Source: Leptodontidium sp. MPI-SDFR-AT-0119
Taxonomy: Eukaryota; Ascomycota; Leotiomycetes; Helotiales; Leptodontidiaceae
NCBI GenBank assembly: GCA_020726505.1
Contig: JAHLEZ010000014.1
Span: 1 to 64,000, forward strand
Reading direction: 5' to 3'
DNA: 64,000 nt
Numbering within the stretch: position 1 is the stretch's first letter; each line of letters begins with the position of its first letter. The notes below the pieces were generated by a model. The model was given only the letters and a program-made list of their open reading frames with translations. It made no database searches and was not told where the DNA came from. Position numbers and translations under genes: made by a program. Below are positions 1-9,649 of the stretch, piece after piece.

Positions 1-1840
1 CGTACTCTATAGTAAAGAGACTCTTATTCACATTGATTTGTAGTGTTTTAAGACCAATTATTATTAACTATAATAAGTTCGTCTACTACGTTAGGTCTTC
101 TAGTACTACTAGCATTAATTACTTTGTTTTTTATTACTAAATACACCTCGCATAGCTTAGAATCGGCCGTGTGAGTTGTACTAGAGCAATTTGCGCATCT
201 TATACTTAAGTATATACACTTAATATTAGATTTACAAGTATTACAACTATATTGCTTACTTGTATAGTTTTCTGCGCATAAAACGCACTTTTTAGTCCTT
301 TTACAAAGAGCTTCTAAGTGCCCAAAGCCAGAACATCTAGTATATTAAGAGGTACTAGGAGTATTTATATATTTAGCTACCTTAGCTGAAATACCCGCAA
401 TATAAAGCTTATTAGATATAGCTCTTTTTGCTTACTCTTAGCTTGGAAAAGCTACAACAATAGTACTTGTTTGTACTAGACCTGAGTTACGCTTCTCTTT
501 AGAAGTAGTCCAATAAGACTTTCCTACGGGAGTAAAACCTTTATTAAAGGTTTAAATCTCTTGTACTACTAGCTTAGAGTCTAGTCCCTCTTCTGTATCA
601 AATTCCCTAATTAGGATACTATAAATAGTAACTTTATACTATAGTTCCCCCTTTTTGACTTCGATTAAATCGGGAAGCACCCCCTTAATAATACGCGCGT
701 ATAAAATCAAGAAATCAACGTCAAAATCATATGTAGTAGTAATAACTAAATTACTACGAATTAAAGTAGAGACTAAGGAAATAACTAGTCCCTGAATTCC
801 CTCTTTATTAAAAGTGGAATTAAGCGAATTACGTATAATAATAAGAGAAAAGGTTTTTGCTTAGACATTCCGTGCCTATAAGAGGGTGCCTCTCTTAGTA
901 AGAGCAAACTTACCTTTGCCGCTACTAATACCCGTACTAGTAGTCTCCTTAGGGCTAGAGCTAGTATTACTAGCCTTAGCCCTATTCCCTGTAGGACGAA
1001 TATTAATCCGCTTAGATATATTGCCTTAGTTTTGATTCGCTACATTCGCCCATGTAGACTTAGCCGGATTTGCCGTATTTACCGGCTGAGTTGGTTAATT
1101 AGCTTGATTAAGCCTAGTTTGGCTTTGCCGAGCTTGATTCTCGATTTTGCGAGTAGCTTGCTCTAAGTTAACTACTTGCGTAGCTAAAATCGTCGTTGTA
1201 TTGCGTATTCTTCCGTGTTCCGTAAACTCTCGGAATACTTCTAATAAGTCAAGTAGCCTGGCTTGCCTGCTTCTTAATTGAGAAGCTGAGTACGCTTTGA
1301 CTAATAAGTCCCTAGCTTCAAGTACTAGTAAGTTACTAGCTTCGTCCGTATTAGTAGTATTATTACTTACTATAAATTAGAAGGTTTATTGACTTACTAA
1401 GCGGGGGTTCTTGTCGATATATTGTACCGGGGAGGGGCCTGAGGGTGGTCCACGCTTAGCCCCGAGCTCCGTGCGGCTCTGCAGAGCCGCACTAGTAAAT
1501 AAGGGTCGAAAGCGGGCATTTTAAGTAAGGGGATCGATACTAGAGTCTCGTACACCTCTAGCGGCCCTAGGCGTAGGCTCGTTCGATTCGGAGCGTACTA
1601 GAGGCCTATTCGGAAGCTCTCCTAGGTCTCTTGGCATAAGCGTTGGCGTAGGGGGCTCTGAAGAGCCGAAGGGGTCGGAAAGGGGCTCCATACCACCTAC
1701 ACGCTAGCTAGGCTTATAAGGGCCTGCAGCGTATAAGGGCAAGGGAGAGGGGTGTATTAGTGGTTCTTTAAAGAATAGAAGCAACTGTAGCTAAAAGGCA
1801 GGGGGGTCAAAGGTCCCGAAAAGAAGGTGACATTGGATGT
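1..1840 (-). mobile_element. LINE (Tad-like non-LTR retrotransposon), 5' portion, cut by the window edge
   Basis: On the minus strand this is the 5' end of a non-LTR retrotransposon: about 150 bp of 5' leader, ORF1, then the first codons of ORF2. ORF2 starts inside positions 1-53, where the frame reads LKTLQINVNKS, the usual opening of the endonuclease of ascomycete LINEs; RT and RNase H lie beyond the left edge. The right boundary near 1840 is where a gag frame stops being readable, so the LINE seems to have inserted into an older element. The 1400-1840 part keeps more G+C than the surroundings. The clade name is inferred from the ORF1/ORF2 style. Confidence 0.8.
48..1691 (-). pseudogene. 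LINE ORF1, gag-like zinc-knuckle protein, RIP-degraded
   Basis: The frame opens with ATG at 1691 (MEPLSDPFGSSEPPTPTL, a Pro/Ser-rich head) and ends at TAA 48-50, about 547 codons, close to a normal Tad-like ORF1. The middle (about 1090-1200) reads as a charged, Gln-rich coiled coil (NLEQATRKIENQARQ). The C-terminus has zinc knuckles: the run RCSGFGHLEALC at 330-370 (C-x4-H-x4-C, its first Cys now Tyr), a second CVLCAENY, and CANCSSTTHTADSKLC near 140-190. In-frame stops fit C-to-T changes at Gln codons. ORF1 proteins bind the element RNA. ORF2 begins in another frame right at the ORF1 stop. Confidence 0.85.
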
Positions 1841-2261
1841 ATACGAGCTTATTATAAAGCGTCTTATTATTTTATATATTATCGTCTTTTAGGTTAAGTT
1901 AAATACTTTATAATTTCTTAGCAAAGTTCTTTAATTAAGTTAGCACTAGTTTCCCTGTCTAGTAAGGCTTCTCTTAAAATAAAGAGAAAGTTAAACTAAA
2001 CTACCGGCTAAGGAACTTATTAGCTCTCTCTTTTATCTTAAAGTGCTCGCGAGTTGTCTTAATAAGGTTATTAAATAAGTACCCCTTATTTTAAAGGCAC
2101 CGGTAATAATACAAACTAGCTTCGTCTCGTAGTATCGACGAAAAAGCTTGGTTCTAGACTTTAGTCTTAACTAATGCTCTTTAATATAAGTCGGCGAAGA
2201 TGTAGAGCTTCTTATCTAAGTAGTCCTTATCTCTGCTATATTAAAGCTCCTTAGTGTACAT
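1840..2261 (-). pseudogene. LTR-retrotransposon gag N-terminal fragment
   Basis: On the minus strand from ATG 2261 the frame reads MYTKEL*YSRDKDYLDKKLYIF, then AFSSILRDEASLYYY and NNLIKTTREHFKIKERANKF. This matches the layout of fungal retroviral-type gag proteins (a capsid-like helical domain in which a 'YYY' segment is followed by a 'F-x-T-x-E-R' segment). Stops sit where Gln or Trp is expected. The frame is lost at about 1840, where the LINE begins. No LTR or pol part of this element is visible, so its superfamily is uncertain, though it resembles Ty3-type gag more than Copia gag. Confidence 0.6.
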
Positions 2262-3004
2262 CTTAATAAAGTTTACTAACGATTTTGCCTAGTCTAAGGA
2301 TAATAGATTTATGATATATTATAATAGCTAAATCGGCTTTATATATAATCTAATAGTCCTAGGAACTTTAAATAGTAGTAATAACTTGTCTTATAAGTGT
2401 ATTACTAGCGTTAGTGTGGGATTTGGTAACACGTGCTTATTTAATTTTTATAAGTGGAGATTACTTAAGAGTGTCGTTATACTCGGGTGGTACCACTGAT
2501 TCCGGTTCAGAATCGACACATTTAAGGGGTAAAATCCTGTGTGGCAAAATGTGTATTCAAGAAAAGGAGAGCTCTGTACCAGAGCCCCCCCCTTAAATAC
2601 TCGTTAAGCGAGCATGTGACTAAAAACGTGACTATTAAACTAACAAAGAGATCCCTCTTAGGAGTAAATAAGAACTTCTTCTTTAGGATTATAAGTAGGG
2701 GGGTTATATTATATAAATCCTTAACCTTATCTCCTTTAGTAAGGGAGATCTTAAGTAATCTTAATAATTAAATCGTCTTTGTAAGCTTTACTCTTAACCC
2801 TTTTAAAAAAGTATCTTCTTTTATAAAATAAATAACTACCTTTAGTTAGTATTATAGAGACATTAAGGGTTGATTTTATTAAAGTGTTATTAAGATTAGC
2901 GGTAGTAGTCGAGAAAGTAATTCCCGGATGTGATTTAGTACCGATTCGGGGTAATTCCGAATTTATATCTTTATTTAGTCTTTTAACTATAGATTTTCCT
3001 TAAT
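2262..3004. other. AT-rich stretch without a recognisable gene
   Basis: Two short open frames on the plus strand (2414-2596 and 2541-2771) overlap in different frames and have no recognisable content. The minus strand near 2770-2900 reads in short lysine-rich pieces but no family can be named. A short run of C occurs near 2584. I see no repeat, LTR end or intron here. Confidence 0.4.
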
Positions 3005-3410
3005 TTACACTATTTCTACTAAAGTATTTACTATTCTTATTCCCTTAGCACGTCGTACGAATACGCTAAAGGCTCGTAAGTCGTCCCTAAGACACGTACG
3101 TTTTATTATCTTAATTAACCTAAACTCATTTATTAGTTAACGCTTAAAGTACTCTCAAAAGTCTTAGAAAAGGAACTTTCCCTTAAGGTGTCCGTTACAA
3201 AAGTCTTCCTTAAACTTTCGTAAATATACTATTGCGTTTACTAGGAAATCTAAATCAAGATTTACTTTCTCCTTAAGTGTAACTGTAATATTAATAATTT
3301 CCAGAGTTAATTCTAGCTCCGGGGTATAGTTTAAAGTATCCGCTATTATATCAAATGCGATTCGTAAGTAATCTAGTAAGTTCTTAAATAAGTTTCTTAA
3401 AGGTCTAAAG
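3005..3410 (-). pseudogene. unidentified protein-coding relic
   Basis: One minus-strand frame stays readable for roughly 135 codons with only three stops. Segments are FRPLRNLFKNLLDYLRIAFD, then TPELELTLEIINITVTLKEK, then FLVNAIVYLRKFKEDF, and a basic end DDLRAFSVFVRRAKGIR. The stops occur where Gln would fit. I do not recognise the family. It may be the 5' part of the element whose gag relic lies just downstream, or a separate gene fragment. It sits immediately outside the Copia-C insertion point. Confidence 0.4.
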
Positions 3411-3644
3411 TTTTAGATTTAAGGATATTAACTTAATAATCTTCGTAAAGTGACTATTATATTATAATAGCTCTTTTCTAACGTGCGATAATCTTAATCG
3501 AGTCTTAAGAGAAAAGTTGCCTTCCCTCCACGATCTAGAAAAAGTAAAATGCCCTTTAAAGAAAATATAATTAAGTACTCCTTAAGTTAAAGCCCAGAAT
3601 TCGCTTTATAACTTAAGACCTTTTTTATTTATAATAAGGTTAAC

Positions 3645-3737
3645 TGTCACGGCAAAAGCAGACCTGCAGTCGCTAAACTGCAGTATTTAGGTACATAAGT
3701 ACACTACTAGAAAACGCCCCTAATTCTAGCTGTCACA
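3645..3737 (-). repeat. Copia-C 3' LTR (left)
   Basis: Nearly identical to 27458-27550. On the plus strand it starts TGTCACGGCAAAAGC and ends AGCTGTCACA, so the LTR has TG...CA ends. The 5 bp to the left, TTAAC, recur to the right of the other LTR. The pyrimidine run just to the right (CACCCCCT) is the complement of a polypurine tract, which identifies this copy as the 3' LTR of a minus-strand element. Confidence 0.9.
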
Positions 3738-4265
3738 CACCCCCTAGAGGAGCCGGAAAAGCTTTATTCCGACTTCTCTGAACTTATGCCAGCGCGGCGC
3801 TTACGTGTGGAGGCGGCCTAAGGCGTCGTAAGGTGTCCATTGCGGCCAAGCTGCAGTAGCGTAGATGTAGCTTGCAGCTTGCTAACCGGTTAAATAAAGG
3901 GCCGACAGAAGACTAGGGGACTAGCGGAAACTCGGCTGGGTATTCGGCGAGTTATCGGAACTTAAAAATACGCAGTCCGATAGAAATGCGGGGTAGTCGG
4001 TAGAACCAGGTATAGGTAACGTAACCGGCGTGTCTGTGGCTCTTAACTATCACGTAGAACACTAAAAGGGTAGAGAAGTACTAATTAGTAAAGTAGTGGG
4101 GAGTAGAAGATTGATTAAGAAGTGCTTTGCCCTCTCGTTAAGAGGGAGAAAGCTAGCTATATATATGTCAAGTAAGTAGGTTTAGCTAGCTGCAGGTGTG
4201 CAAGAAGCGCACCTGGCCGTTTAGTGGGCTCGCGTAGTAAGTGCCGCTAATTATATACTATAACA
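3738..4265 (-). repeat. LTR-like segment D and short internal piece inside Copia-C 3' end
   Basis: This less AT-rich segment is out of place. At 4031-4047 the plus strand reads TGTCTGTGGCTCTTAAC, the same primer-binding-like motif that abuts the Copia-C 5' LTR, and at 4048 a new LTR-like sequence begins (TATCACG, probably TGTCACG before mutation) and runs to TATAACA at 4265. It is followed by CACATCCCCT, a polypurine-tract complement like that at 3738. The segment therefore has internal-type signals on both sides. CACCC (3738-3742) and CATCC (4266-4270) could be a mutated TSD, but the left end does not begin with TG. The arrangement is unresolved. Confidence 0.45.
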
Positions 4266-4529
4266 CATCCCCTAATTATAAAGCGATTACGCTAGGCCAA
4301 AAGTAAATGAGAAAATAATATTTAATAATACAAGAGTTTATTTTATTTATAAATTTTCCTTTAGTAATAATAATAACCTTAACCTTAACCTTAATAATAA
4401 TAATAAGAATAATAACTATGTCTTTCGTAAATTAAGTAGTATTCCCTTAGTGTAATAATCGAAGTCGAAGGATTAGGATTTAGCTAGCTAATCGTAAGAC
4501 TAAATTTATAAGAGTTAACTATAATAAAC

Positions 4530-5116
4530 AAATCTTTTCCGACGTTAGTACTATTCCGGCTCGTATCCCCGCTAGCCCCTCTTCCCCTGCCGCCGCCTTC
4601 GAGTACTTTACTATAATTAATATACTCGCGAATATTTAAGAGTATACTCTAAATAATATTTTAGGTTAAATCTCTTCCCCTCTCTCTTCCCTAAGAATTC
4701 CTTCCCCTTAAGGTTAGAGTTTACTTACTCCTTTTACGAAGTTAAGTTTCTCCTTCGCTAGAGGCTAAGGAAAGCCCTTTGCGGCCCTTACTACGCTCTC
4801 GTCTCCCGCCGGCTTTATTAACTCCTCCGACGACGTCTTTATCGACGCTATTAAGACCGCCGAGACTAAGAAGAAGAAGGCTATTTCTATTGCTAGCGCG
4901 CGCCGCGCGGTGCCTTACTAATACTACGCTCGTTTGGCCCTTAGAAGTAAGAAGGGAAAGGATAGTTTATTACTTAGTGTTTGCCGAAAAAATACTACTA
5001 AGCGCGGTACTTAGTACTTTCAGTGCTTTTTTAAGTATAAATGTGTCCCTTACTTTATTAAGGTGACTCCCTTCGCCACTCGTTTTATTAAGGTAATTAA
5101 GGCCGACGAGTCTTAA
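4530..5116 (+). pseudogene. antisense accessory ORF of Copia-C (aORF-C), degraded
   Basis: On the strand opposite to pol, one plus-strand frame stays readable for about 190 codons to TAA 5114-5116. The N-terminal part is Pro/Ser/Ala-rich (RIPASPSSPAAAFEYF), then comes FINSSDDVFIDAIKTAETKK and a basic region, then a Cys-bearing end (LLLSVCRKN ... YFQCFFKYKCVP). Several TAC/TAT codons near position 4915-4930 (Tyr) could be former Cys codons, which would give a C-x2-C then C then C-x2-C pattern typical of many small fungal zinc-binding proteins; that is inference. It lies between the pol end and the 3' LTR and converges with pol. Similar placed frames occur in Copia-A and Copia-B. Confidence 0.5.
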
Positions 5117-5780
5117 AGCGTAAGTAATTATAAGAACCCTTTTATTAAGCTCGTTAACCTTAAAAGTTTCTTAACTAATATTAAGTTATTCTTTAGATAA
5201 CTTTAAAGTTAAAAAAGGACAGGCGCTTGTGAGCGGTAGTAGTGTGTTTCTGGGGCTTAAGAACCCTGTAAATAATAAAGTTACCCCTTATATTTACGTT
5301 TTTATATTACGTTACGTTGTTTTTATATAAGGCGGGGCTTAAGAACCCCTAAACAACTAAGTTACCCCTTATATTTACTTTAAGAGGTTTAAATTCCTAG
5401 AAATAGCCTTAATAGTAGTAAAGGGCGGATTTTAAAGGCTAGCCACCCTAATAACACTACTTTTAATAAAGGAAACTTAAAGTGAGTATTAAAACTCTTA
5501 TGATATATTCGAAATAAGCAATAAAAATGTAAGAAATAAAGGAGATATATAATTTAAAAAAATATAAGTTAAATCAAATGAAAGATTTGCGAAGGAAAGA
5601 TTAAGAGAGTTATAAAGTAGTAGAGATTTACGCTTTAACGTCCTTAAAGTTTAAAAGAGCTTAGAAATAATTAAATTATTAATGAGTAAAGTTCTTAGTA
5701 AGTTTATTTGCCGGCATCTTTATCGTAAATAAATAAGTAATCTTAAAAGTACCCTTAAAGTACTCTTAACGAAGCCGTAT
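5117..5780. other. spacer between aORF-C and the pol 3' end
   Basis: AT-rich with no readable frame. Two near-identical short segments around 5253-5290 and 5333-5370 (gggcttaagaaccc...taaagttaccccttatattta) form an imperfect direct repeat of about 40 bp about 80 bp apart. It would be where two converging transcripts terminate, but no defined signal can be read. Confidence 0.35.
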
Positions 5781-8096
5781 ATTTTAAATATTAACGTGGC
5801 GTAACTTTGTTATAATTCGCTCGCCTTCGCTAATAATTAATCGAATTGTTTACTTATTATTATAATAAATTTTCTAAACTTCTCCTAAGTTAAGAAGGAT
5901 CTCTATAAATAGTCTTTTAAGTGCTATTATTGCCTTGGCAGTTCTTTCGACTCTTAGTAACTCTACTTTAGTAGTTAAAGTAGTAATTATAACTTGCAAA
6001 CTAGCTTTTTAGTTAAAAACACCTTTAAAGAGAGTAGTAGTAAAGCCTTAGGATAATTATTAAGTCTTGGCATCGTTGGCAAAAGAGGTATTTGAGGTAA
6101 TAAATAGCTGAATTTCTTGCTACTTTATTAAGTATTAAATAGCCAAGTATCGAATACTTTAAAGGTATTTAATAGTTTAATTTACAGCCTTAATATACTC
6201 TTCGCTTGGATTTGTTAAGAAGTGAGATAATCGCGAAGTTATATATGTAATATTGAGTTTAATAAGAATTACCGGGTAAAGCACTAATCCGACTTTTTCT
6301 TAGTACTCTTTCACTCGATTAAAAGGAGTAATACCTTTGTACTTAGTAAGCTCGATTCCTGGGAGTGGTGTACTTCTTAGTAAGGATATTATTAAACTAA
6401 ATTTATTAGCGATTTTCTCAATATATGTGTCGTAAATAAGAGAGATCGTTTCTTATGCTTAATTCTTAATAATCTTAACTCTAAGGAACTAGTTTATTAT
6501 TTTTATTTCGCAAAGTTTATATACTTAATAAATTCCTGTAATTATAGCTTCGGCTAAAGTACAATCGTCTTTATAATAAAAAACTAAAATATCGTTTATA
6601 AAGAATAATATAAATATTTTTCTCTTTTAATCGAAAAACATATAAGGTTCTTCCTTACTTATAATTAAATAAAGCTATATAAGAGTCTTAGTAAACTCCT
6701 TATATTATAGGGAAGGAGAGTCCCTTATACCGTATAGTGCTTAATTAACCTTAATATATAGGCTATAAGAGTAATAGTCATCTAGTAATTAACATAAGAC
6801 CGGCGGCGAATCTTTAGTTTAAACCGCATTAATAAATGTGTTAATAACATCGAATTGCCGTATTTTCAAGTTAAAATACGCGGCTAAAGCTATAATTAGT
6901 CGAAAGCTCTTAGATACGAGGGTCGCGGCGTACGTTAAGAGTATAGTAGCCTTGTCTTAGAGATCGCCTCGTATAACTAGCCTTAATCGGCATCGAGAAA
7001 TATAACTATTTAGAGCCTTCTTATAAGTAAAAACTTATATTAATGGCATAAGCTTTATTAATTTGGCTTCGATTTCCTTTATAACTTTTTAATAGTTTTT
7101 AAATTCTAGGTTTTTAATTTCGAGCTTAGCGTCGGCCTTAAATTACTCTTCGAAATAATGATCTACTAAATTCTTTTAGGACCTTGGCTCCTTAAGGGCA
7201 TTTTTCTAGTAAACTCGAGGTAGCTTTATTTTTGAAGTGCTTAAGCTAAAGTTTAGTATTAAAATCTTCTTTACTTTCTTTAATTTAGGAAGAATTACTA
7301 CAAAGATTACATTATATAACGTAATAAGTTCTTTACTCCCTTAATCTTTAAATAAATAAAGAGTTATAAAAGAGGTATTAAAATACTTAGGGATTACTTA
7401 ATTAGAATCAATTGTTTTCGCGCTTTATATTATCTTTGTAAAGCTTATAATTATAAGAATTAATAAGTTGACTTTAGTAATTCAATTACTTTTGTGTTAA
7501 TTATATACTTCTTTTCGCAGCGGTTTACTTACTCTTAACGAAGCTCTAGTGATTCGATTACTCTTACGTTAGGGCTAAGCTTCCTTTAGTTTTAACTAGC
7601 GCTTTTTCTTAATTAAAGAGGCCTCTTTAATTCCGATTCGCTTAGTTAGTTTATTTTTACTTAATTTTATAAGAAAGGCTTTATTCGCGGCGAGTACTAT
7701 TAGCTAACTTATATACGCGGGGGCTTTATTTACTACTTAAGTAGGGGCTTCTTTTATTATAATAGGGGGAATATATGCCGGAATTACTACTTATAAATAA
7801 GTACAATTCTTTAATATAGTAACTACGGGTATACTAGCGCTCTCTTTAAGCGGAGGTATACTCGTATAAGGTAGTTCATTTATAGTTAAGTCCGCAAGAG
7901 GTATTTAAGAGATACTAAAGCTCTAAACTAAAGGTAATGTACTCTTTAGAGACTAAAGTCCAAGATTTCTTTGAGCTTGCGGTAAGTTTGCTTTCTTTAT
8001 TACCCCCGAGTTTAGGAAGTTAAGAGCACCGCTTGGCTCTTTAAGAGCTTTAGTTTTTATTAAGTTTATATTAAATAGTCTAATTTCCTTAAGGAT
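5780..8096 (-). pseudogene. Copia-C pol: reverse transcriptase and RNase H part
   Basis: The minus strand encodes the second half of a Copia polyprotein. At 6591-6602 the catalytic box reads FIND followed by ILVFY, the mutated form of the YVDD box, preceded by the usual YMFFD-type strand. The part toward 5800 corresponds to the RNase H end by comparison with the two other Copia families in the window. The frame is interrupted by many stops. The polyprotein is cut at 8096 by Copia-A and continues at 15530. It has no coding capacity left. Confidence 0.75.
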
Positions 8097-8299
8097 TGTC
8101 GTGCAAGAGCACGCCTAGAGGCTCCACAGAGGCGTATTTGACGTATTATTGAGGTATGCGCAGTACTGTAATTGATCGTTGTATTAGTCTACTCTACGTG
8201 GAGCTCTTTAAGCTCCCTACTGAATATCTGTCGGTCGCGCTTTAGTTAGGTCGCCTTTGATAAGGCTCGCTTAACTGGCTTACTAGAGCTTACACGATA
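8097..8299 (-). repeat. Copia-A 3' LTR
   Basis: 203 bp, about 95 percent alike to 15327-15529 by eye; differences are transitions (for example GGCCAGGTCG versus AGTTAGGTCG), as RIP produces. The complement of a polypurine tract, ACCCCCTCGC, follows at 8301-8310. Contains a short inverted repeat GGAGCTCTTTAAGCTCC. Confidence 0.92.
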
Positions 8300-8535
8300 T
8301 ACCCCCTCGCTAAGGACAATAATAAGCTTAGCGAAGTAAACAAGTACTAAACAAACATAATAGACAATAGGAAATAGACATATAATATATAATTAACAAT
8401 ATAAAAGCGATAGACAATAAGGGAAAATAATAAGTAGTAGCTAAAGTAAATATACTAAACAAGTAGACGTGAGTATATAAGTAAGTGCCCCCCCCCCCAT
8501 CGTAACTTCCCCTTTCAAACGTATTATACTTCAAA

Positions 8536-9307
8536 ATAGCTCGTGTTTCGTCTCGCCGTAAGGCTACTAAGGCCGCCCGCGCCGCTAACGCCGCCGCTAC
8601 TCGCGTAGTAAAAAAGGTAAGTTTCCCTTATATTTTTAGTTATTTTGAGAATAGTTTTAACAAGTTATAATAGCCTCCCCGCCCCCGTACTCCCTCGCCC
8701 GCCCCTGCCCCCGCCTTAATTACCCCTCGCCGTCGCGCTAAGGCAAGTATTAATAAGGAAGTCCCCTACTTAGTATACGTTAAAGTTACCTTAAAAGGTG
8801 ATCTCCCTATTAATATCTACTAAAGTATAGTTAGCTTAGTATAGTGCCTGCAGTGCCACGGTCAGAATCATAATTATGCCGGTCCTATTAGGCCTACTAT
8901 TATAGTCGCCTTTACGGCCTTTATAAAGGAAAAGCGCGGTTCTAACCGCACTCGTGTAAGTTTCACTTTAGCTCTTATGTCTTTAAAAATAACTAACTTC
9001 TAAATAATAATTAAGACGTCTTTAGGCTTTAGTCCGAGAAGTAATTATTACCCCTAGTATGTTCACTTTGCCTTTATAAGTATACCTTAAGTATACTAAT
9101 AGGCTTAGCCCCCGCCGCTTCCCCCGCCCCCGCCCTCTGCCTAATCCTCCTACTTATTTAAGTTAATACTAGTACTAGTGTTATTAGTACTAGTACTAGT
9201 GCTACTACTACTACTAATAGTACTAGTAGTGTGGCCGCCCGCCGCCGCCGTATTAAGGAGCTCCTTAGTGAGTTAGTAGACTTATTAGTAGTTTAGTTCG
9301 CGACTTA
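8536..9307 (+). pseudogene. antisense accessory ORF of Copia-A (aORF-A), degraded, with introns
   Basis: A plus-strand frame opposite to pol. A start codon mutated to ATA (8536-8538) is followed by a basic Ala-rich stretch (ARVSSRRKATKAARAANAAA). A good fungal intron at 8617-8673 follows: GTAAGT donor, TTTTAAC branch-like site, ATAG acceptor. Exon 2 is Pro-rich (PRPRTPSPAPAPAL), then has YLVYVKVTLKGDLPINIY and a CLQCHGQNHNYAGP box. A second GTAAGT donor is at 8956 with CTAAC near its end. The last part is a Ser/Thr run (near 9165-9230) and a basic leucine-rich helix RRRRIKELLSELVDLLV, possibly a dimerising coil. Family unknown. The stop is uncertain. Confidence 0.55.
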
Positions 9308-9649
9308 ATAACGGCTTAAGAACGTGCCCTTTTAAAGTTATAGTTTATTACTTTATAAGTAACTTAAGAACAGGCCCTTATATACTTACTTTACGTTAGT
9401 TTAGTTATAGCTTCGGCCAAAATAGAATTCTTGCCCTTTAATAACTTAAAAAGAACGTACTTAACGTGACTATATTACTTTGAAAAATATAAAGGAAAAC
9501 AAAAGAGTGTGTTTTATAGTAAAGTATAAGCTTTAATTAAGTTCTTTTATTAACGCCTTAATATCTTATAAGTTAAGTAGTACTAAGAAGGTCTTAAACT
9601 TCTAGCGTGGGAGGTTTTTAGTAAGGCTATTAGCGTATATCTCACTATT

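Noticed and set aside
4375..4396. Three AACCTT units as a possible telomere repeat
   Set aside because: Fungal telomeres are TTAGGG/CCCTAA; three AACCTT units inside a Copia 3' region do not qualify.
4779..5066. 95-residue Arg/Leu-rich plus-strand open frame
   Set aside because: It is an alternative frame over the antisense ORF of Copia-C; composition comes from the CCG/CGC-rich codons of the other frame.
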